In this document: piece after piece, positions 1 to 10,611 of the stretch
Position numbering within the stretch: position 1 is the first letter of the stretch
Layout: each line of letters begins with the position of its first letter
Assembly (NCBI GenBank): GCA_938028725.1
Contig: CALIMH010000006.1
Span: 245,609-309,608, forward strand
DNA from: an uncultured Anaerolineae bacterium
Lineage (GTDB): Bacteria > Chloroflexota > Anaerolineae > J036 > Brachytrichaceae
DNA length: 64,000 bases
Direction: 5' to 3'
The notes under the pieces: model-generated
What the model saw: only the letters and a program-made list of their open reading frames with translations
Databases searched by the model: none
What the model was told of the DNA's origin: nothing
Made by a program: the position numbers and the translations under genes

Positions 1-55
1 GTTGTCGGTTGATAGTGCTTTTCAAAACTCATGTGACGCTTACGATGGAGGTTGA

Positions 56-1693
<1,638 letters not shown>

Positions 1694-1719
1694 ACCGCTG
1701 GTTCAGCAGCACGCACGAC

Positions 1720-1756
1720 GGTGGGCGAAGGCACTTGCCTCGCCCACCGCTTTTCG
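1720..1756 (+). terminator. Intrinsic terminator of groEL
   Basis: A perfect 9-bp stem (1720-1728 pairing with 1740-1748, GGTGGGCGA/TCGCCCACC) is followed by GCTTTTCGTTGT. It lies 27 bases past the groEL stop codon. Confidence 0.85.
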
Positions 1757-1866
1757 TTGTGGCGACGCTCAACGCATTCCCGGTAGGGGGAGCGCAGCAG
1801 TTGTCTGCGCAACACTCCGAGAGTGATGCGCCGCCAAACGTGCTACACTAGATAAAGGTTACGCGT

Positions 1867-2373
1867 GTGGTTATGGATATACAACACCTGCTGAGCAAGC
1901 TTGAAGCAGTGTTACTCGAGGCCAAAAAAGTGCCTGGTACTAAGATGCGCCTTGTTGATACCGAACGCTGCTTCCAAATTATTGACCAAATGGTGTTGGC
2001 CATACCGGAGGAGATCAAAAAAGCTCAGCGCATTGAACAGGAAAAGGAGCACATCATCGCGCGCGCAAAAGAGGAAGCCGACCGCCTCCGTGCATTGGCG
2101 CGCGAGGAGGCACAGCGCTACGCTGAAGACTCCACCGTGTTAGCTATTGCCAAAAATATGGCGGATTCAATCCAAGAGCGCGCTCGCAAAGAAGCCGAGC
2201 AGATGCGCGCTGAAGCCGACCAGTATGCGCTGGAGGTGCTCACGCGGCTGCGCGATGAGGTCGCGCACATATTGCAGGTCATCTCCAATGGCATTCAAAA
2301 GCTGGAACAAGCTCAAGCACAACGCAATGGGGGCACGTCCGCTGACGAGCACATGCTAAACCCAGGCAACTAA
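1867..2373 (+). CDS. Coiled-coil protein, DivIVA/ATP-synthase-b-like, function unknown
   Basis: A 168-residue cytosolic protein. Residues about 45-150 are almost entirely charged helical heptads (KAQRIEQEKEHIIARAKEEA and similar), giving a long coiled coil like those of DivIVA-related or ATP synthase subunit b-like proteins. No catalytic motif or membrane segment is visible. The start could be the GTG at 1867 or the ATG at 1873. No Shine-Dalgarno is seen, and a -10-like TACACT at 1844-1849 lies 17 bases before the GTG. The next gene starts 30 bases downstream and may be co-transcribed. Small coiled-coil proteins of this kind often scaffold cell-envelope or division functions, but nothing here proves that role. 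Confidence 0.8.
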   Translation: MVMDIQHLLSKLEAVLLEAKKVPGTKMRLVDTERCFQIIDQMVLAIPEEIKKAQRIEQEKEHIIARAKEEADRLRALAREEAQRYAEDSTVLAIAKNMADSIQERARKEAEQMRAEADQYALEVLTRLRDEVAHILQVISNGIQKLEQAQAQRNGGTSADEHMLNPGN

Positions 2374-2403
2374 AGCCTGGTTTCGCATCGACGAGACCAA
2401 CTG

Positions 2404-4614
2404 GTGCTTTCAATACCACGCTTTGAGCGAAAGGGGGCCGCGCTTGTCAGTGTTTTCGCCTTTTTGCTCTTCAGCTTTTACAGTGCCCTCACGCCGCTTT
2501 TTGAAGCGTCCGATGAACTGTGGCACTACCCGCTGGTGCAGCACTTTGCCACTGGCGGTGGTTTGCCGGTGCAGCGAGCCGGCCAAACGGATGCCGAAGC
2601 TCCCTGGCGGCAAGAGGGCAGCCAACCTCCGTTGTATTACTGGGTTGCTGCTGCGCTGAGCGCCCCGTTCGACTCTTCGCGTTGGCGCGTGCTCCGTCGC
2701 ATCAACCCACACAGCGACATGGGCGTGCCCACGCGCGACGGCAACGTAAACACAATTCTGCACACGCCGCAAGAAGCCACGCTCGCGCCAGAAGTGCTTG
2801 CTGTGCGCGCGGCGCGGTTGGCCTCGATCCTGATGAGCGTAGTCAGCGTGGCGTTTGCTTATCTGGTCGCTTGCGAGCTGTTCCCCCCCTTACCTCATGA
2901 CCGTCGCACGCTGTTGCGGCTCGCCATACCGCTGATTGTCACCTGCACACCGATGTTCGCCTTCATCAGCGGCTCAATCAACAACGACAACGCCGCTGTG
3001 ATGTTTTGCACCATCGGCACATGGTGGGCGCTGCGGGCTTTTCGCATGGGTGACCTCTCGCTGCGCAGTGCTGCGTTGGCTGGCGTGATGGTCGGCCTTG
3101 GTGCGCTGAGCAAAAGCAGCGCGCTGGGGCTGATCGGCTTGTTCATGGTGGCGGCGTTGCTAGTGGCTGTGCGCCAGCGCACAGCATGGTGTGTGATGCT
3201 AGCCAAGTTGACGCGCTTCGCCGCAATGATGCTGGCGGTCGCTTTTGCCCTCAGCGGCTGGTGGTTTGTGCGCAATATCCAACTCTACGGTGATTGGCTC
3301 GGCTGGAACGCCTTTTTAGATGTAGTTGGCCGGCGCGATCAGCCGGCATCGCTGGCGCAGCTTTGGAGCGAGCGCGAAGGCTTTGTGTGGGCTTATTGGG
3401 GCGTGTTCGGTGCGATGAACGTGATCATGTCGCCGTGGATTTACGATGCGCTCAATCTACTGGTCGCACTCGCCACCCTCGGCAACGCCGTGGCGCTGGT
3501 CCAGGCGCTGCGCCGACGCGCGTTGGATTCGCAGGCAGTGGGCAAGTTGGTGCTGGGCGGGTTTTGGGTGGTGCTGGTGTTCGTTGCCTTGTTGCGTTGG
3601 ACCTCGCTGACGCCAGCCTCGCAAGGGCGCTTGATGTTCCCCACCATCGCGATGCTTTCGGCTTTCATCGGACATGGCCTGTGGCGCATCCATCGCGCTG
3701 CGTTGCTGGGTGGAGTGGGAGCAATGGTGGCGCTGGCTATCGCAGCTCCTCTCGCCTTTATCGCTCCGGCCTATGCCGCTCCGCCTGACCGCTGGCAGCG
3801 CCCGCTGGCCGAGCCTCTCGATGCGCGCTTTGGTGAGTATGTGCGTCTGGTGGCCGCCCAGAGCGACGCCGAGCAAGTCACACCAGGCCAAGCGATCACG
3901 CTTTGGATGAACTGGGAACTCCTCAGCGCGCCGGCGCGCAACTACAGCGTGTTTGTGCACCTGATAGATGAGCACGACGTGATCGTGGCGCAGCGCGACA
4001 TGTATCCTGGCCAAGGCAGTTTGGCGCTGAGCGAGCTGCCACCTGGCCGCCGTTGGAGCGACCACTACACCTTGCGCATTCCTGCGCTGGCCCATGCGCC
4101 GCGCGTGCTGCGTTGGGCGGTAGGACTGTACGACCTGGCCAGTGGCGAGCGCCTTATGCTGCCCGATGGTGACGACCAACTGGTTTTTGGGCGCGTCCGG
4201 TTGAACGCACGTGTTGAGAGTGCCCCATTGCTGCGCTATACCAATGGCTTGTCGCTGCTTGGCTACACGCTGGACGTCCCCATCCTGCGCCGTGGTGAAG
4301 TGCTGCGCGTCACTACGCGGTGGTATGTCTCGTCACGGCCACCGCACGATCTCGCCTTGTCGCTACAACTGCTTGACGACTTTGCCAACAAAGCAGCCCA
4401 GCACGATGTGTGGCATCCCATCAGCCAGTGGGCAGTAGGTGAGACACTGACACTCACCCATTCGCTCGCTGTTGGCGAAGAGGTGGCAGCAGGGGTGTAT
4501 CGCTTGCTGCTGGTCTGGTATGCGCCGGAGGACTTCGCGCGGTTGGGTGCGTATGACGCCCAAGGCCAGTTTGCCGGCGACCAGATCACGCTGACGCGGC
4601 TGCGCTTGCACTAG
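2404..4614 (+). CDS. GT39-like integral membrane glycosyltransferase with C-terminal extracytoplasmic domain
   Basis: A 736-residue protein resembling the ArnT/PMT (GT-C fold) family, which transfer sugars from polyprenyl-phosphate donors outside the membrane. After a first membrane helix (about 10-28) comes an acidic loop, [12 protein letters not shown], typical of the catalytic first loop of these enzymes, and PPLYYWVAA. About ten further hydrophobic segments run to residue 458. From residue 459 on the protein is soluble and beta-rich, with two similar sandwich-like parts (around 470-600 and 605-736). The start is GTG. The stop overlaps the stop of the convergent ThuA-like gene by four bases. 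Substrate is unknown. Confidence 0.8.
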   Translation: MLSIPRFERKGAALVSVFAFLLFSFYSALTPLFEASDELWHYPLVQHFATGGGLPVQRAGQTDAEAPWRQEGSQPPLYYWVAAALSAPFDSSRWRVLRRINPHSDMGVPTRDGNVNTILHTPQEATLAPEVLAVRAARLASILMSVVSVAFAYLVACELFPPLPHDRRTLLRLAIPLIVTCTPMFAFISGSINNDNAAVMFCTIGTWWALRAFRMGDLSLRSAALAGVMVGLGALSKSSALGLIGLFMVAALLVAVRQRTAWCVMLAKLTRFAAMMLAVAFALSGWWFVRNIQLYGDWLGWNAFLDVVGRRDQPASLAQLWSEREGFVWAYWGVFGAMNVIMSPWIYDALNLLVALATLGNAVALVQALRRRALDSQAVGKLVLGGFWVVLVFVALLRWTSLTPASQGRLMFPTIAMLSAFIGHGLWRIHRAALLGGVGAMVALAIAAPLAFIAPAYAAPPDRWQRPLAEPLDARFGEYVRLVAAQSDAEQVTPGQAITLWMNWELLSAPARNYSVFVHLIDEHDVIVAQRDMYPGQGSLALSELPPGRRWSDHYTLRIPALAHAPRVLRWAVGLYDLASGERLMLPDGDDQLVFGRVRLNARVESAPLLRYTNGLSLLGYTLDVPILRRGEVLRVTTRWYVSSRPPHDLALSLQLLDDFANKAAQHDVWHPISQWAVGETLTLTHSLAVGEEVAAGVYRLLLVWYAPEDFARLGAYDAQGQFAGDQITLTRLRLH

Positions 4615-5387
4615 CGACTGTGCAGCGAAGGGTCTTTCACCAACGTGACGCCTGGCCCAAGCTCTTCTAGTGGTGCGCTGGGGCGTGAGACATCGCGCGT
4701 AAAGCGCGAGACCGGCGTTGGCGCTGCCCAACGCACGCCGTTGGCGAGCACCTGCAACACGAGGGGATGATAGTAGGTAGGGTAGGTTTCGTGCCCCGGG
4801 CGGAAGTAAAACACCTTGCCCATGCCCCGATACCAGCAACAGCCGCTGCGGAACACCTCGCCGCCGGTGAACCAACTGATGAAGACCAGCTCATCTGGTT
4901 GAGGCACGCCGAAGTGCTCACCGTACATCTCCTCCTCTGCGATCTCAAAGTAGTCCGGCAGCCCTTGCGCGATCGGATGAGCAGGGTTGACCACCCAAAT
5001 GCGCTCTCTGTCATTGGCTTCGCGCCAGCGCAGTGCACAATCCGTGCCCATCAGGCGCATGAAAGGCTTGGAGAAGTGGCCGCTGTGCAGGACTATCAAG
5101 CCCATCCCTTGCCACACACGCTGCACAACTTTCTCGGCGATGTCATCGCGCACTTCATCGTGGGCGGCGTGTCCCCACCAAATCATCACGTCGGTGGCGC
5201 GCAGCACCTCGTCACTCAGCCCATGTTCGGGCTCGTCCAGTGTGGCCAAGTGGATCGCAAACTCGCCCCGCGCGCGCAGACCGTCAGCGATGGCCTCGTG
5301 CATACCGCGAGGGTAAATATCGGCGACCAGCTTGTGCTGTTTCTCGTGGCGGAACTCGTGCCAGATGGTGACGTTGATCGGCGACAT
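4611..5387 (-). CDS. ThuA-like (trehalose utilization family) protein
   Basis: A 258-residue protein of the ThuA family, a class-I glutamine-amidotransferase-like fold linked to sugar catabolism (in Sinorhizobium, ThuA acts with ThuB in trehalose breakdown through 3-keto intermediates). Family-typical segments include [10 protein letters not shown] near the N-terminus, [13 protein letters not shown] around residue 78 and [14 protein letters not shown] around residue 107. It is divergent from the sugar ABC transporter genes and separated from them by a 110-bp region containing a large palindrome, which suggests shared control and a role in processing the imported sugar. The precise substrate is unknown. 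Confidence 0.85.
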   Translation of the reverse strand: MSPINVTIWHEFRHEKQHKLVADIYPRGMHEAIADGLRARGEFAIHLATLDEPEHGLSDEVLRATDVMIWWGHAAHDEVRDDIAEKVVQRVWQGMGLIVLHSGHFSKPFMRLMGTDCALRWREANDRERIWVVNPAHPIAQGLPDYFEIAEEEMYGEHFGVPQPDELVFISWFTGGEVFRSGCCWYRGMGKVFYFRPGHETYPTYYHPLVLQVLANGVRWAAPTPVSRFTRDVSRPSAPLEELGPGVTLVKDPSLHSR

Positions 5388-5397
5388 TTACACGATT

Positions 5398-5428
5398 ATG
5401 GCACACCACTAGCGCAGTGGTGTGCCAT
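5398..5428. promoter_or_regulatory. Perfect inverted repeat in the divergent intergenic region
   Basis: Arms of 13 bp (5398-5410 and 5416-5428, ATGGCACACCACT and its complement) flank a 5-base centre. It lies between the divergent ThuA-like gene (start 5387) and the first sugar permease (start 5498). No T-tract follows on either side, so an operator or a 5'-leader hairpin of the minus-strand gene is more likely than a terminator. Confidence 0.6.
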
Positions 5429-5497
5429 GCTGGGCCGGCGAAGCAGTTCAACTTAATTTGCAGTTAAAATGGTTGTGCTAGCCTCTACAACATAAGC

Positions 5498-6466
5498 ATG
5501 GCGATCGCAAGCACGCCTCTTAAACGGCGGCCAAATTGGGTAAGGCTGCGAGAGCAGGTGCTGGGGTATGTCTTGCTCGGGCCGGCGCTGTTGCTTTTCA
5601 TCGCCTTCACAGTCTTCCCCGTTGGCTTTGGGTTCTACATCAGCTTGCACAACTGGCGGCTGGGGCCGCGTGAGTTCCTGGGGCTCGGTAACTACGTGCG
5701 TGCGCTCACATTTGGCTCGGAGTTTTGGCCTTCGCTGGGCGCGACGTTGACTTATTCGCTGCTTGCTGTGCCCATCCAGATCACCCTTGCGCTGACCCTC
5801 GCCTATCTGCTCTTTCAGAAGGTGCGTGGTAAAGCGCTCTTTCGTGTGGTGATGTTCTTGCCGTGGGTCACTTCGACTGTGGCGACGGCCGCAGTGTGGG
5901 CACGCTTGTATAGCCCAGACATCGGCATCATCAACGGCCTGCTGCGCATGCTGGGATTCCAGCCGTTGCGCTGGTTGTTGGAGGACAAGGGGGTGTTCAC
6001 CCTGATTGCCACGAGCTTGGGCATTGCATTGCCGGATTGGTTGCGTGGGCCAAGCCTGGCGATGGTGGCGGTGGTGATCTACACCACATGGGTGTTTGTG
6101 GGCTACAACATGACGTTGTTCTTGGCCGGCCTTGGAAATATCCCAAGTGAGATGTACGAGGCGGCCAAAATTGATGGCGCTAATGGCTGGCAACTCTTCC
6201 GTCACATCACGTGGCCGTTGCTTTCACCAACCACCTTTTTTGTGGTGCTCATCACTGTGATTGGCACGCTGAAGGCGTTCAATCACATCTGGGTGATGAC
6301 GCAAGGCGATAACGGCACACAGACAGCCAGCATCTTGATTTACCGCCAGTTCTACGAGTTCCAGCGAGCCGGCTACGCCAGTGCGCTGGCCTTCCTTCTG
6401 TCGGCAGTGATTTTGTTGGTCACGATCGTCCAGAATCGTGTTGCATCAGAAAGAGTGCACTACTGA
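5498..6466 (+). CDS. Carbohydrate ABC transporter permease (MalF/UgpA-like)
   Basis: A 322-residue inner-membrane permease of the CUT1 sugar ABC family. It has six to seven hydrophobic helices and the EAA loop EMYEAAKIDGANGWQLFRHI that contacts the ATPase, at about residues 218-237. The second permease starts three bases after its stop and the binding protein follows. No ATP-binding gene is in the cluster. No good Shine-Dalgarno precedes the ATG; a TACAAC element at 5486-5491 sits six bases upstream, so the transcript may be leaderless. Confidence 0.93.
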   Translation: MAIASTPLKRRPNWVRLREQVLGYVLLGPALLLFIAFTVFPVGFGFYISLHNWRLGPREFLGLGNYVRALTFGSEFWPSLGATLTYSLLAVPIQITLALTLAYLLFQKVRGKALFRVVMFLPWVTSTVATAAVWARLYSPDIGIINGLLRMLGFQPLRWLLEDKGVFTLIATSLGIALPDWLRGPSLAMVAVVIYTTWVFVGYNMTLFLAGLGNIPSEMYEAAKIDGANGWQLFRHITWPLLSPTTFFVVLITVIGTLKAFNHIWVMTQGDNGTQTASILIYRQFYEFQRAGYASALAFLLSAVILLVTIVQNRVASERVHY

Positions 6467-6469
6467 GCC

Positions 6470-7402
6470 ATGGCCACCATCACGACGCACGCCAACACAC
6501 CTGTGCGGTCTGAGAAACGCAGCACCTCACCGCGGTCTCTTGATCGCATAAACCCGCTTGTCTATATTGTTCTGCTCCTCATCGGCGTGGCCTCTCTGAT
6601 ACCGTTTTTGTGGATGCTGACCACCAGCGTGAAAGAGTATGGCGACGTGGTCTCGCTCAAGTTGTGGCCGTGGCCGCCGTTCGGCAACTCAACGCCACGT
6701 TTCGATAACTTCCCCGAAGCGATCCGCCTGATCGGAGTGGACCGAGACACCGGTCTACCAATGTTCTTCCGCCACGTGCTGAACACGCTGCTGGTGACTG
6801 GCATTGTGATCTTCTCCTCTGTGACGACATCGGTCCTAGCAGCTTACGCTTTCGCGCAGTTGAACTTCCCCGGCAAAAACCTGTTGTTCATACTGGTCTT
6901 GGCTACTTTCATGATCCCAGAGGAGCTGGTTCTGGTGCCGCGGGCAGTGATGATGAACAAGAATTACCTGAACTGGTACAACACCATTCCTGCAATGGTG
7001 GCGCCTTTCCTGGCCAATGCCTTCGGCATCTTTCTGATCCGCCAGTTCTTCTTGCAAATTCCGCGCGAGCTTTACGACGCAGCCCGCATTGATGGGGCGG
7101 GCCATTTGCGCTACCTAACCACGGTGATGATCCCGCTTGCGCGGCCGGCCATTTTGACGCTGGCGCTGCTCGAGTTCATCTGGACGTGGAATGAGTTCCG
7201 TTGGATTCAGCTTGTCACCGCAAGCTCCAACATGCGCACCGTATCTGTGGGTCTAGTCGGCTTCCTTCAGACCGACGGTGGTGCTCAGACTCATCTTGCG
7301 ATGGCTGTGGCCGTCATGGTGGTGCTGCCGGTGGTGGTGTTGTACTTCTTCACGCAACGCTACTTCACCGAAGGCATCACTACCACTGGACTGAAGGGCT
7401 AG
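6470..7402 (+). CDS. Carbohydrate ABC transporter permease (MalG/UgpE-like)
   Basis: The 310-residue partner permease of the same CUT1 transporter. It has a cytoplasmic N-terminus of about 35 residues, a first helix (PLVYIVLLLIGVASLIPFLW), several further helices and the EAA loop ELYDAARIDGAGHLRYLTTV around residue 201. It sits three bases after the first permease, so translation is probably coupled. A 200-bp gap with its own probable promoter separates it from the binding protein, which would allow the binding protein to be made in excess. Confidence 0.93.
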   Translation: MATITTHANTPVRSEKRSTSPRSLDRINPLVYIVLLLIGVASLIPFLWMLTTSVKEYGDVVSLKLWPWPPFGNSTPRFDNFPEAIRLIGVDRDTGLPMFFRHVLNTLLVTGIVIFSSVTTSVLAAYAFAQLNFPGKNLLFILVLATFMIPEELVLVPRAVMMNKNYLNWYNTIPAMVAPFLANAFGIFLIRQFFLQIPRELYDAARIDGAGHLRYLTTVMIPLARPAILTLALLEFIWTWNEFRWIQLVTASSNMRTVSVGLVGFLQTDGGAQTHLAMAVAVMVVLPVVVLYFFTQRYFTEGITTTGLKG

Positions 7403-7602
7403 ACCGCCTCGTAATTAACAGGAGGTGATCGCTCGCTGCACGGCATACAACATGCAAGCTCATGATGCCTAGCACGTGCCATGGACAAGATGTCCTGGCA
7501 ATCGTTTGGTTCGACAGCAAGCTCACCAGATTCGCGTTGTGAATAACTGAAGCTAACCGATCCCAACAGTTGTGTAGATAAGAAAGAAGAGGACGTAAAC
7601 GT

Positions 7603-9120
7603 ATGAACAGCTACAAACTCTTCGCTCTGTTGTCTGTGACAGGAATGGTGCTGGCGGGATGTGCTGCGCCGGCCACCCCAGCGCCAACCCAGCCGCCTGC
7701 ACCTCAGGCCGTCCAACCAACGCCGACCTCAGCGCCTGCACCAACCAAGGCGCCGGAGCCGACCAAGGCCCCCGAGCCAACCAAGGCGCCAGAGCCGACT
7801 AAGGCGCCAGAGCCGGCTAGCGGTGTGGATGCCATCGTGCTCAGCAAGGACAAGCCCACTGAAATCCTCTTCTGGCATCGCTACTCTGGTGGTGCTCAGA
7901 AGTTTGTGGAGCAGTTCGTCGAGAAGTTCAACGCCGAAAACCCCTACGGCATCAAGGTCACTGTAGAGAAAATTGACGGCAGCTATGCTGACCTCTACAG
8001 CAAGATCAACGCTGCGCTTCAAGGCGGCACGCCGCCGAATATTGCTCAAGCCTATCAGAACCAGGCCTCGTTCTATCGCCTGGACGGCAACGTGATCGAC
8101 CTATCGCCGTACATCACCAGCAAGAACTACGGTCTTTCGCAACAGGAGATCGCTGACTACTACCCCTTCTTCTTGGAGAGCGACAAAAACCCGCAGTTCC
8201 CTGGGGAGGTGTTGGGCTGGCCAACCAGCCGCTCGGCTGCCGTGCTCTACGTCAACCTGGACTGGTTGAACGAGCTTGGCGCCCAAGAGCCACCGAAAAC
8301 CTTGGCCGAGTTCGAGGAGCTGGCTTGTAAGGCCTCTGACCCAACCAATGAGCGCTATGGCTTGGCTTGGCAAAACGACATCAGCAACTTTGCTGCATTG
8401 ATCTTTGCTAACGGCGGCCGCGTGCTCAGTGAAGACGCCAAGAGCTACGTCTTCAACAGCGAGGCTGGCGTGGAGGCTCTGGCTCTGCTCAAGCGCCTGT
8501 TCGAGAAGAAGTGTGCGGTCGAGATTCCCAGCTCTGAGCGCTTCGGCGAGCAGACACGCTTCGCCGGCCAGAAGGTGCTGTTCGTGATGGCTAGCAGCAC
8601 TGGCCTGCCGTTCTACGCTGACGCTGTTGCAAAGGCCGATAAGCCCTTCCGCTGGACTTACGTGATGTTCCCCCAGAAGGACCCTGCCAAGCCAGTGGTG
8701 GATATCTACGGCGCCTCTTGGTCGGTCTTCAAGAGCACGCCGGAGCAGCAGTTGGCCTCGTGGCTGTTCCTCAAGGCGTTCACCGAGCCGGAAAATATCG
8801 CCGGTTGGGCAAACGCTTCCGGCTACATGGCGGTGCGCAAGAGCGCTGCGCCGAAAGCCATCGAGTTGGTGAAGAACGACGAGCGCTACAAGAACTTCCC
8901 CGATGCAGTCGAGGCTTACGTCCGCCTATATGACATGGTGAACTTTGGCGCGGTCGAAGCGCCGGTCGCTGGCTACGATCCAGTGCGCAAGCTGATGTCG
9001 GAAGTTGTGTCCAAGGTTGCCGTTAAGGGTGAAGGCGACATCAAAGCCGAGCTGGACAAGGCCGTCGAAGAGGCGAACAACGTGCTGAAGGAGAACGCTC
9101 CCGCTCCGAGCAGCTACTGA
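7603..9120 (+). CDS. Sugar ABC transporter substrate-binding lipoprotein
   Basis: A 505-residue family-1 extracellular solute-binding protein. A lipoprotein signal peptide ends in the lipobox VLAGC, with the lipidated Cys at about residue 20. A flexible Pro/Ala/Thr linker (about 21-74) includes four KAPEPT hexapeptide repeats. The mature domain starts around residue 77 (VLSKDKPTEILFWHRYSGG), typical of binding proteins that bring sugars or glycerol-3-phosphate-like ligands to a CUT1 permease pair. GAGG at 7593-7596 supports the ATG at 7603. A strong terminator follows. Confidence 0.92.
   Translation: MNSYKLFALLSVTGMVLAGCAAPATPAPTQPPAPQAVQPTPTSAPAPTKAPEPTKAPEPTKAPEPTKAPEPASGVDAIVLSKDKPTEILFWHRYSGGAQKFVEQFVEKFNAENPYGIKVTVEKIDGSYADLYSKINAALQGGTPPNIAQAYQNQASFYRLDGNVIDLSPYITSKNYGLSQQEIADYYPFFLESDKNPQFPGEVLGWPTSRSAAVLYVNLDWLNELGAQEPPKTLAEFEELACKASDPTNERYGLAWQNDISNFAALIFANGGRVLSEDAKSYVFNSEAGVEALALLKRLFEKKCAVEIPSSERFGEQTRFAGQKVLFVMASSTGLPFYADAVAKADKPFRWTYVMFPQKDPAKPVVDIYGASWSVFKSTPEQQLASWLFLKAFTEPENIAGWANASGYMAVRKSAAPKAIELVKNDERYKNFPDAVEAYVRLYDMVNFGAVEAPVAGYDPVRKLMSEVVSKVAVKGEGDIKAELDKAVEEANNVLKENAPAPSSY
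7747..7818 (+). repeat. Four 18-bp in-frame tandem repeats (KAPEPT linker)
   Basis: Four consecutive 18-bp units at 7747, 7765, 7783 and 7801 encode KAPEPT three times and KAPEPA once. They form the flexible tether between the lipid anchor and the sugar-binding domain. Near-identical DNA makes copy-number change by slippage likely. Confidence 0.85.
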
Positions 9121-9141
9121 AAAAGCTGCCTGCGTGGTGAC

Positions 9142-9178
9142 AAGGGGAGACCCTCAGAAGGGTCTCCCCTTTTGTGTT
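9142..9178 (+). terminator. Intrinsic terminator after the sugar-binding protein gene
   Basis: A 13-bp perfect stem (9142-9154 pairing with 9159-9171, AAGGGGAGACCCT and its complement) has a four-base loop and runs into TTTTGTG. It ends the sugar-transporter operon. Confidence 0.92.
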
Positions 9179-9247
9179 GCTGAAAGCGCCATTGGTTCGC
9201 CCCGCCTTCGGCAAGGGCGGCACCACTGAATTGCCATTCGTGGCAAG

Positions 9248-9253
9248 TACAAT
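9248..9253 (+). promoter_or_regulatory. -10-like element overlapping the annotated start of the TPR gene
   Basis: TACAAT overlaps the first in-frame ATG (9252). The GTG at 9261 lies seven bases downstream, where transcription would start. No convincing -35 is visible. Confidence 0.4.
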
Positions 9254-10589
9254 GCTTCATGTGCTGCTAGAGCAGACCTTCGAGCAGGCGCTTCGCACAG
9301 CAGATGCGTTGCTGTGCGCTGAGAAAACTGACGAGGCGCTCAAAATCCTGAGCGAGCTGGCCTCCGCATATCCGGATGCAGTGCGCGTGTGGGAGCTGCT
9401 GGCGCGTGCCCACGAGCTGCGCCGCGATTACGCTGCAGCAGTGGAAGCCTACGAGTGCGTGCTCAGCGCAGTGCCAGACCGCCTGCCAGCTCTTATCGCC
9501 ATCGCCCAAAACCTTGTGGCATTGGGGCGCGGCGCAGAGGCGCGCTGGTATGCGCAACAAGCGCTTGACTACGACCCCGCGAACTCGGTCATGCGCGATA
9601 TTGCCAACGAGCGAAATGCAGATCAGGTGGATGAGAAGCGCGCTCTGTTCCGCCAGGCGCTTGCGCGCATTAAGCTCGGCATGACCCATCGCGCCTTGCG
9701 AGTGCTGCAAGCGGCCCTCGACGACGAGGTGGAAGATCGCGTGGACATGCGCTTGACGCTGGCGCGCTTTTGGCTTCAGCAGGGTTGTCGCGTGGCAGCT
9801 GCAGACGCCTGCATGAAGGTGCTGGACCAGAACCCTGACTGTCTGATCGCTCATGCGATGCTGGTGACTGTTTGGCGCGCTGCTGGGGCGGCTAACCTTG
9901 AGCGCTTGCATCTCACCTGTCTCGAGCGGCTGGATCCAGATCATCGGTTGACCAATGAGCTGATGGCTGAGCTGTCACCCGTGCCGATCGCTGATGTGCC
10001 GGCCCGCCCACCTGTCGTCAAGCTGCCGCCGGCCCCAGCGTTGCCTGAGGACTGGATTATCAGTGTGCCGCCCCCTGAAACGCCAGCCTCGGATGAGCCA
10101 GCACATCACTCAAGTGAATCAGAAAGTGCGACCGCCGGGGAGTGGGTTCCCATTGACATTGAGATGACCATGGAGCCGGCGCATGAGAGCATGGAATCGG
10201 CTGCGGAAGAGCAGTGTCTCTCCGCGCCTTTTGCACCACCTCTAATCACGACGCAGGGCATGGCTATGGATGCCGAAGACGAGGGCGAGGCGGCGCCCTA
10301 TGTTGAGCCGGTAGTGTGGTTGCCGATAGAAGGAGCTGAGGCTGCATCGGCCGAGCTGCTTGCGTCGGAGGTGAAACAGCGTGCCGAGCTGGAACACTAC
10401 CTGCACCAGCTTCGTAAGGTGCGCGGCAAAGCGCTGGACGCCCTGATAGCAGAGCTGGAGCGCCTATTACCTCAGCACAGCGCTGACGCGCAGTGGCACG
10501 AGCTGCTCGGCATGGCTTACGCACGTCGTGGCGATTCAATCGCTGCAATTCGCGCCTTCCAGCGAGCGATGGAGCTTGGGTTGAGCTGA
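9252..10589 (+). CDS. Tetratricopeptide-repeat protein
   Basis: A cytosolic protein of about 445 residues with TPR units at roughly residues 10-110 (for example RVWELLARAHELRRDYAAAV), 125-230 and again at the C-terminus (WHELLGMAYARRGDSIAAIR). They are separated by a low-complexity Pro/Glu-rich stretch at about 250-360. TPRs mediate protein-protein contacts; the partner is unknown. An upstream in-frame ATG at 9174 lies inside the preceding terminator and is rejected. The ATG at 9252 overlaps a TACAAT element, so the GTG at 9261 may be the true, leaderless start. The 3' end carries the probable promoter of the rplJL leader. Confidence 0.85.
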   Translation: MLHVLLEQTFEQALRTADALLCAEKTDEALKILSELASAYPDAVRVWELLARAHELRRDYAAAVEAYECVLSAVPDRLPALIAIAQNLVALGRGAEARWYAQQALDYDPANSVMRDIANERNADQVDEKRALFRQALARIKLGMTHRALRVLQAALDDEVEDRVDMRLTLARFWLQQGCRVAAADACMKVLDQNPDCLIAHAMLVTVWRAAGAANLERLHLTCLERLDPDHRLTNELMAELSPVPIADVPARPPVVKLPPAPALPEDWIISVPPPETPASDEPAHHSSESESATAGEWVPIDIEMTMEPAHESMESAAEEQCLSAPFAPPLITTQGMAMDAEDEGEAAPYVEPVVWLPIEGAEAASAELLASEVKQRAELEHYLHQLRKVRGKALDALIAELERLLPQHSADAQWHELLGMAYARRGDSIAAIRAFQRAMELGLS

Positions 10590-10605
10590 AGATGTGTGAT
10601 ATACT
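10576..10605 (+). promoter_or_regulatory. Probable promoter of the rplJ-rplL leader
   Basis: TTGGGT (10576-10581) and TATACT (10600-10605) are separated by 18 bases. The -35 lies inside the end of the TPR gene. The predicted start gives a leader of about 220 nt before rplJ. Confidence 0.55.
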
Positions 10606-10611
10606 TCTATC

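Noticed and set aside
1814..1826. CACTC-N3-GAGTG upstream of the coiled-coil gene as a CIRCE heat-shock operator
   Set aside because: CIRCE needs TTAGCACTC-N9-GAGTGCTAA. The spacer and outer bases do not match.
3457..4179. A 240-codon minus-strand frame inside the GT39-like gene
   Set aside because: Its composition (Arg/Gln/His-rich, no hydrophobic core) is that of a shadow frame and the plus-strand membrane protein is clear.
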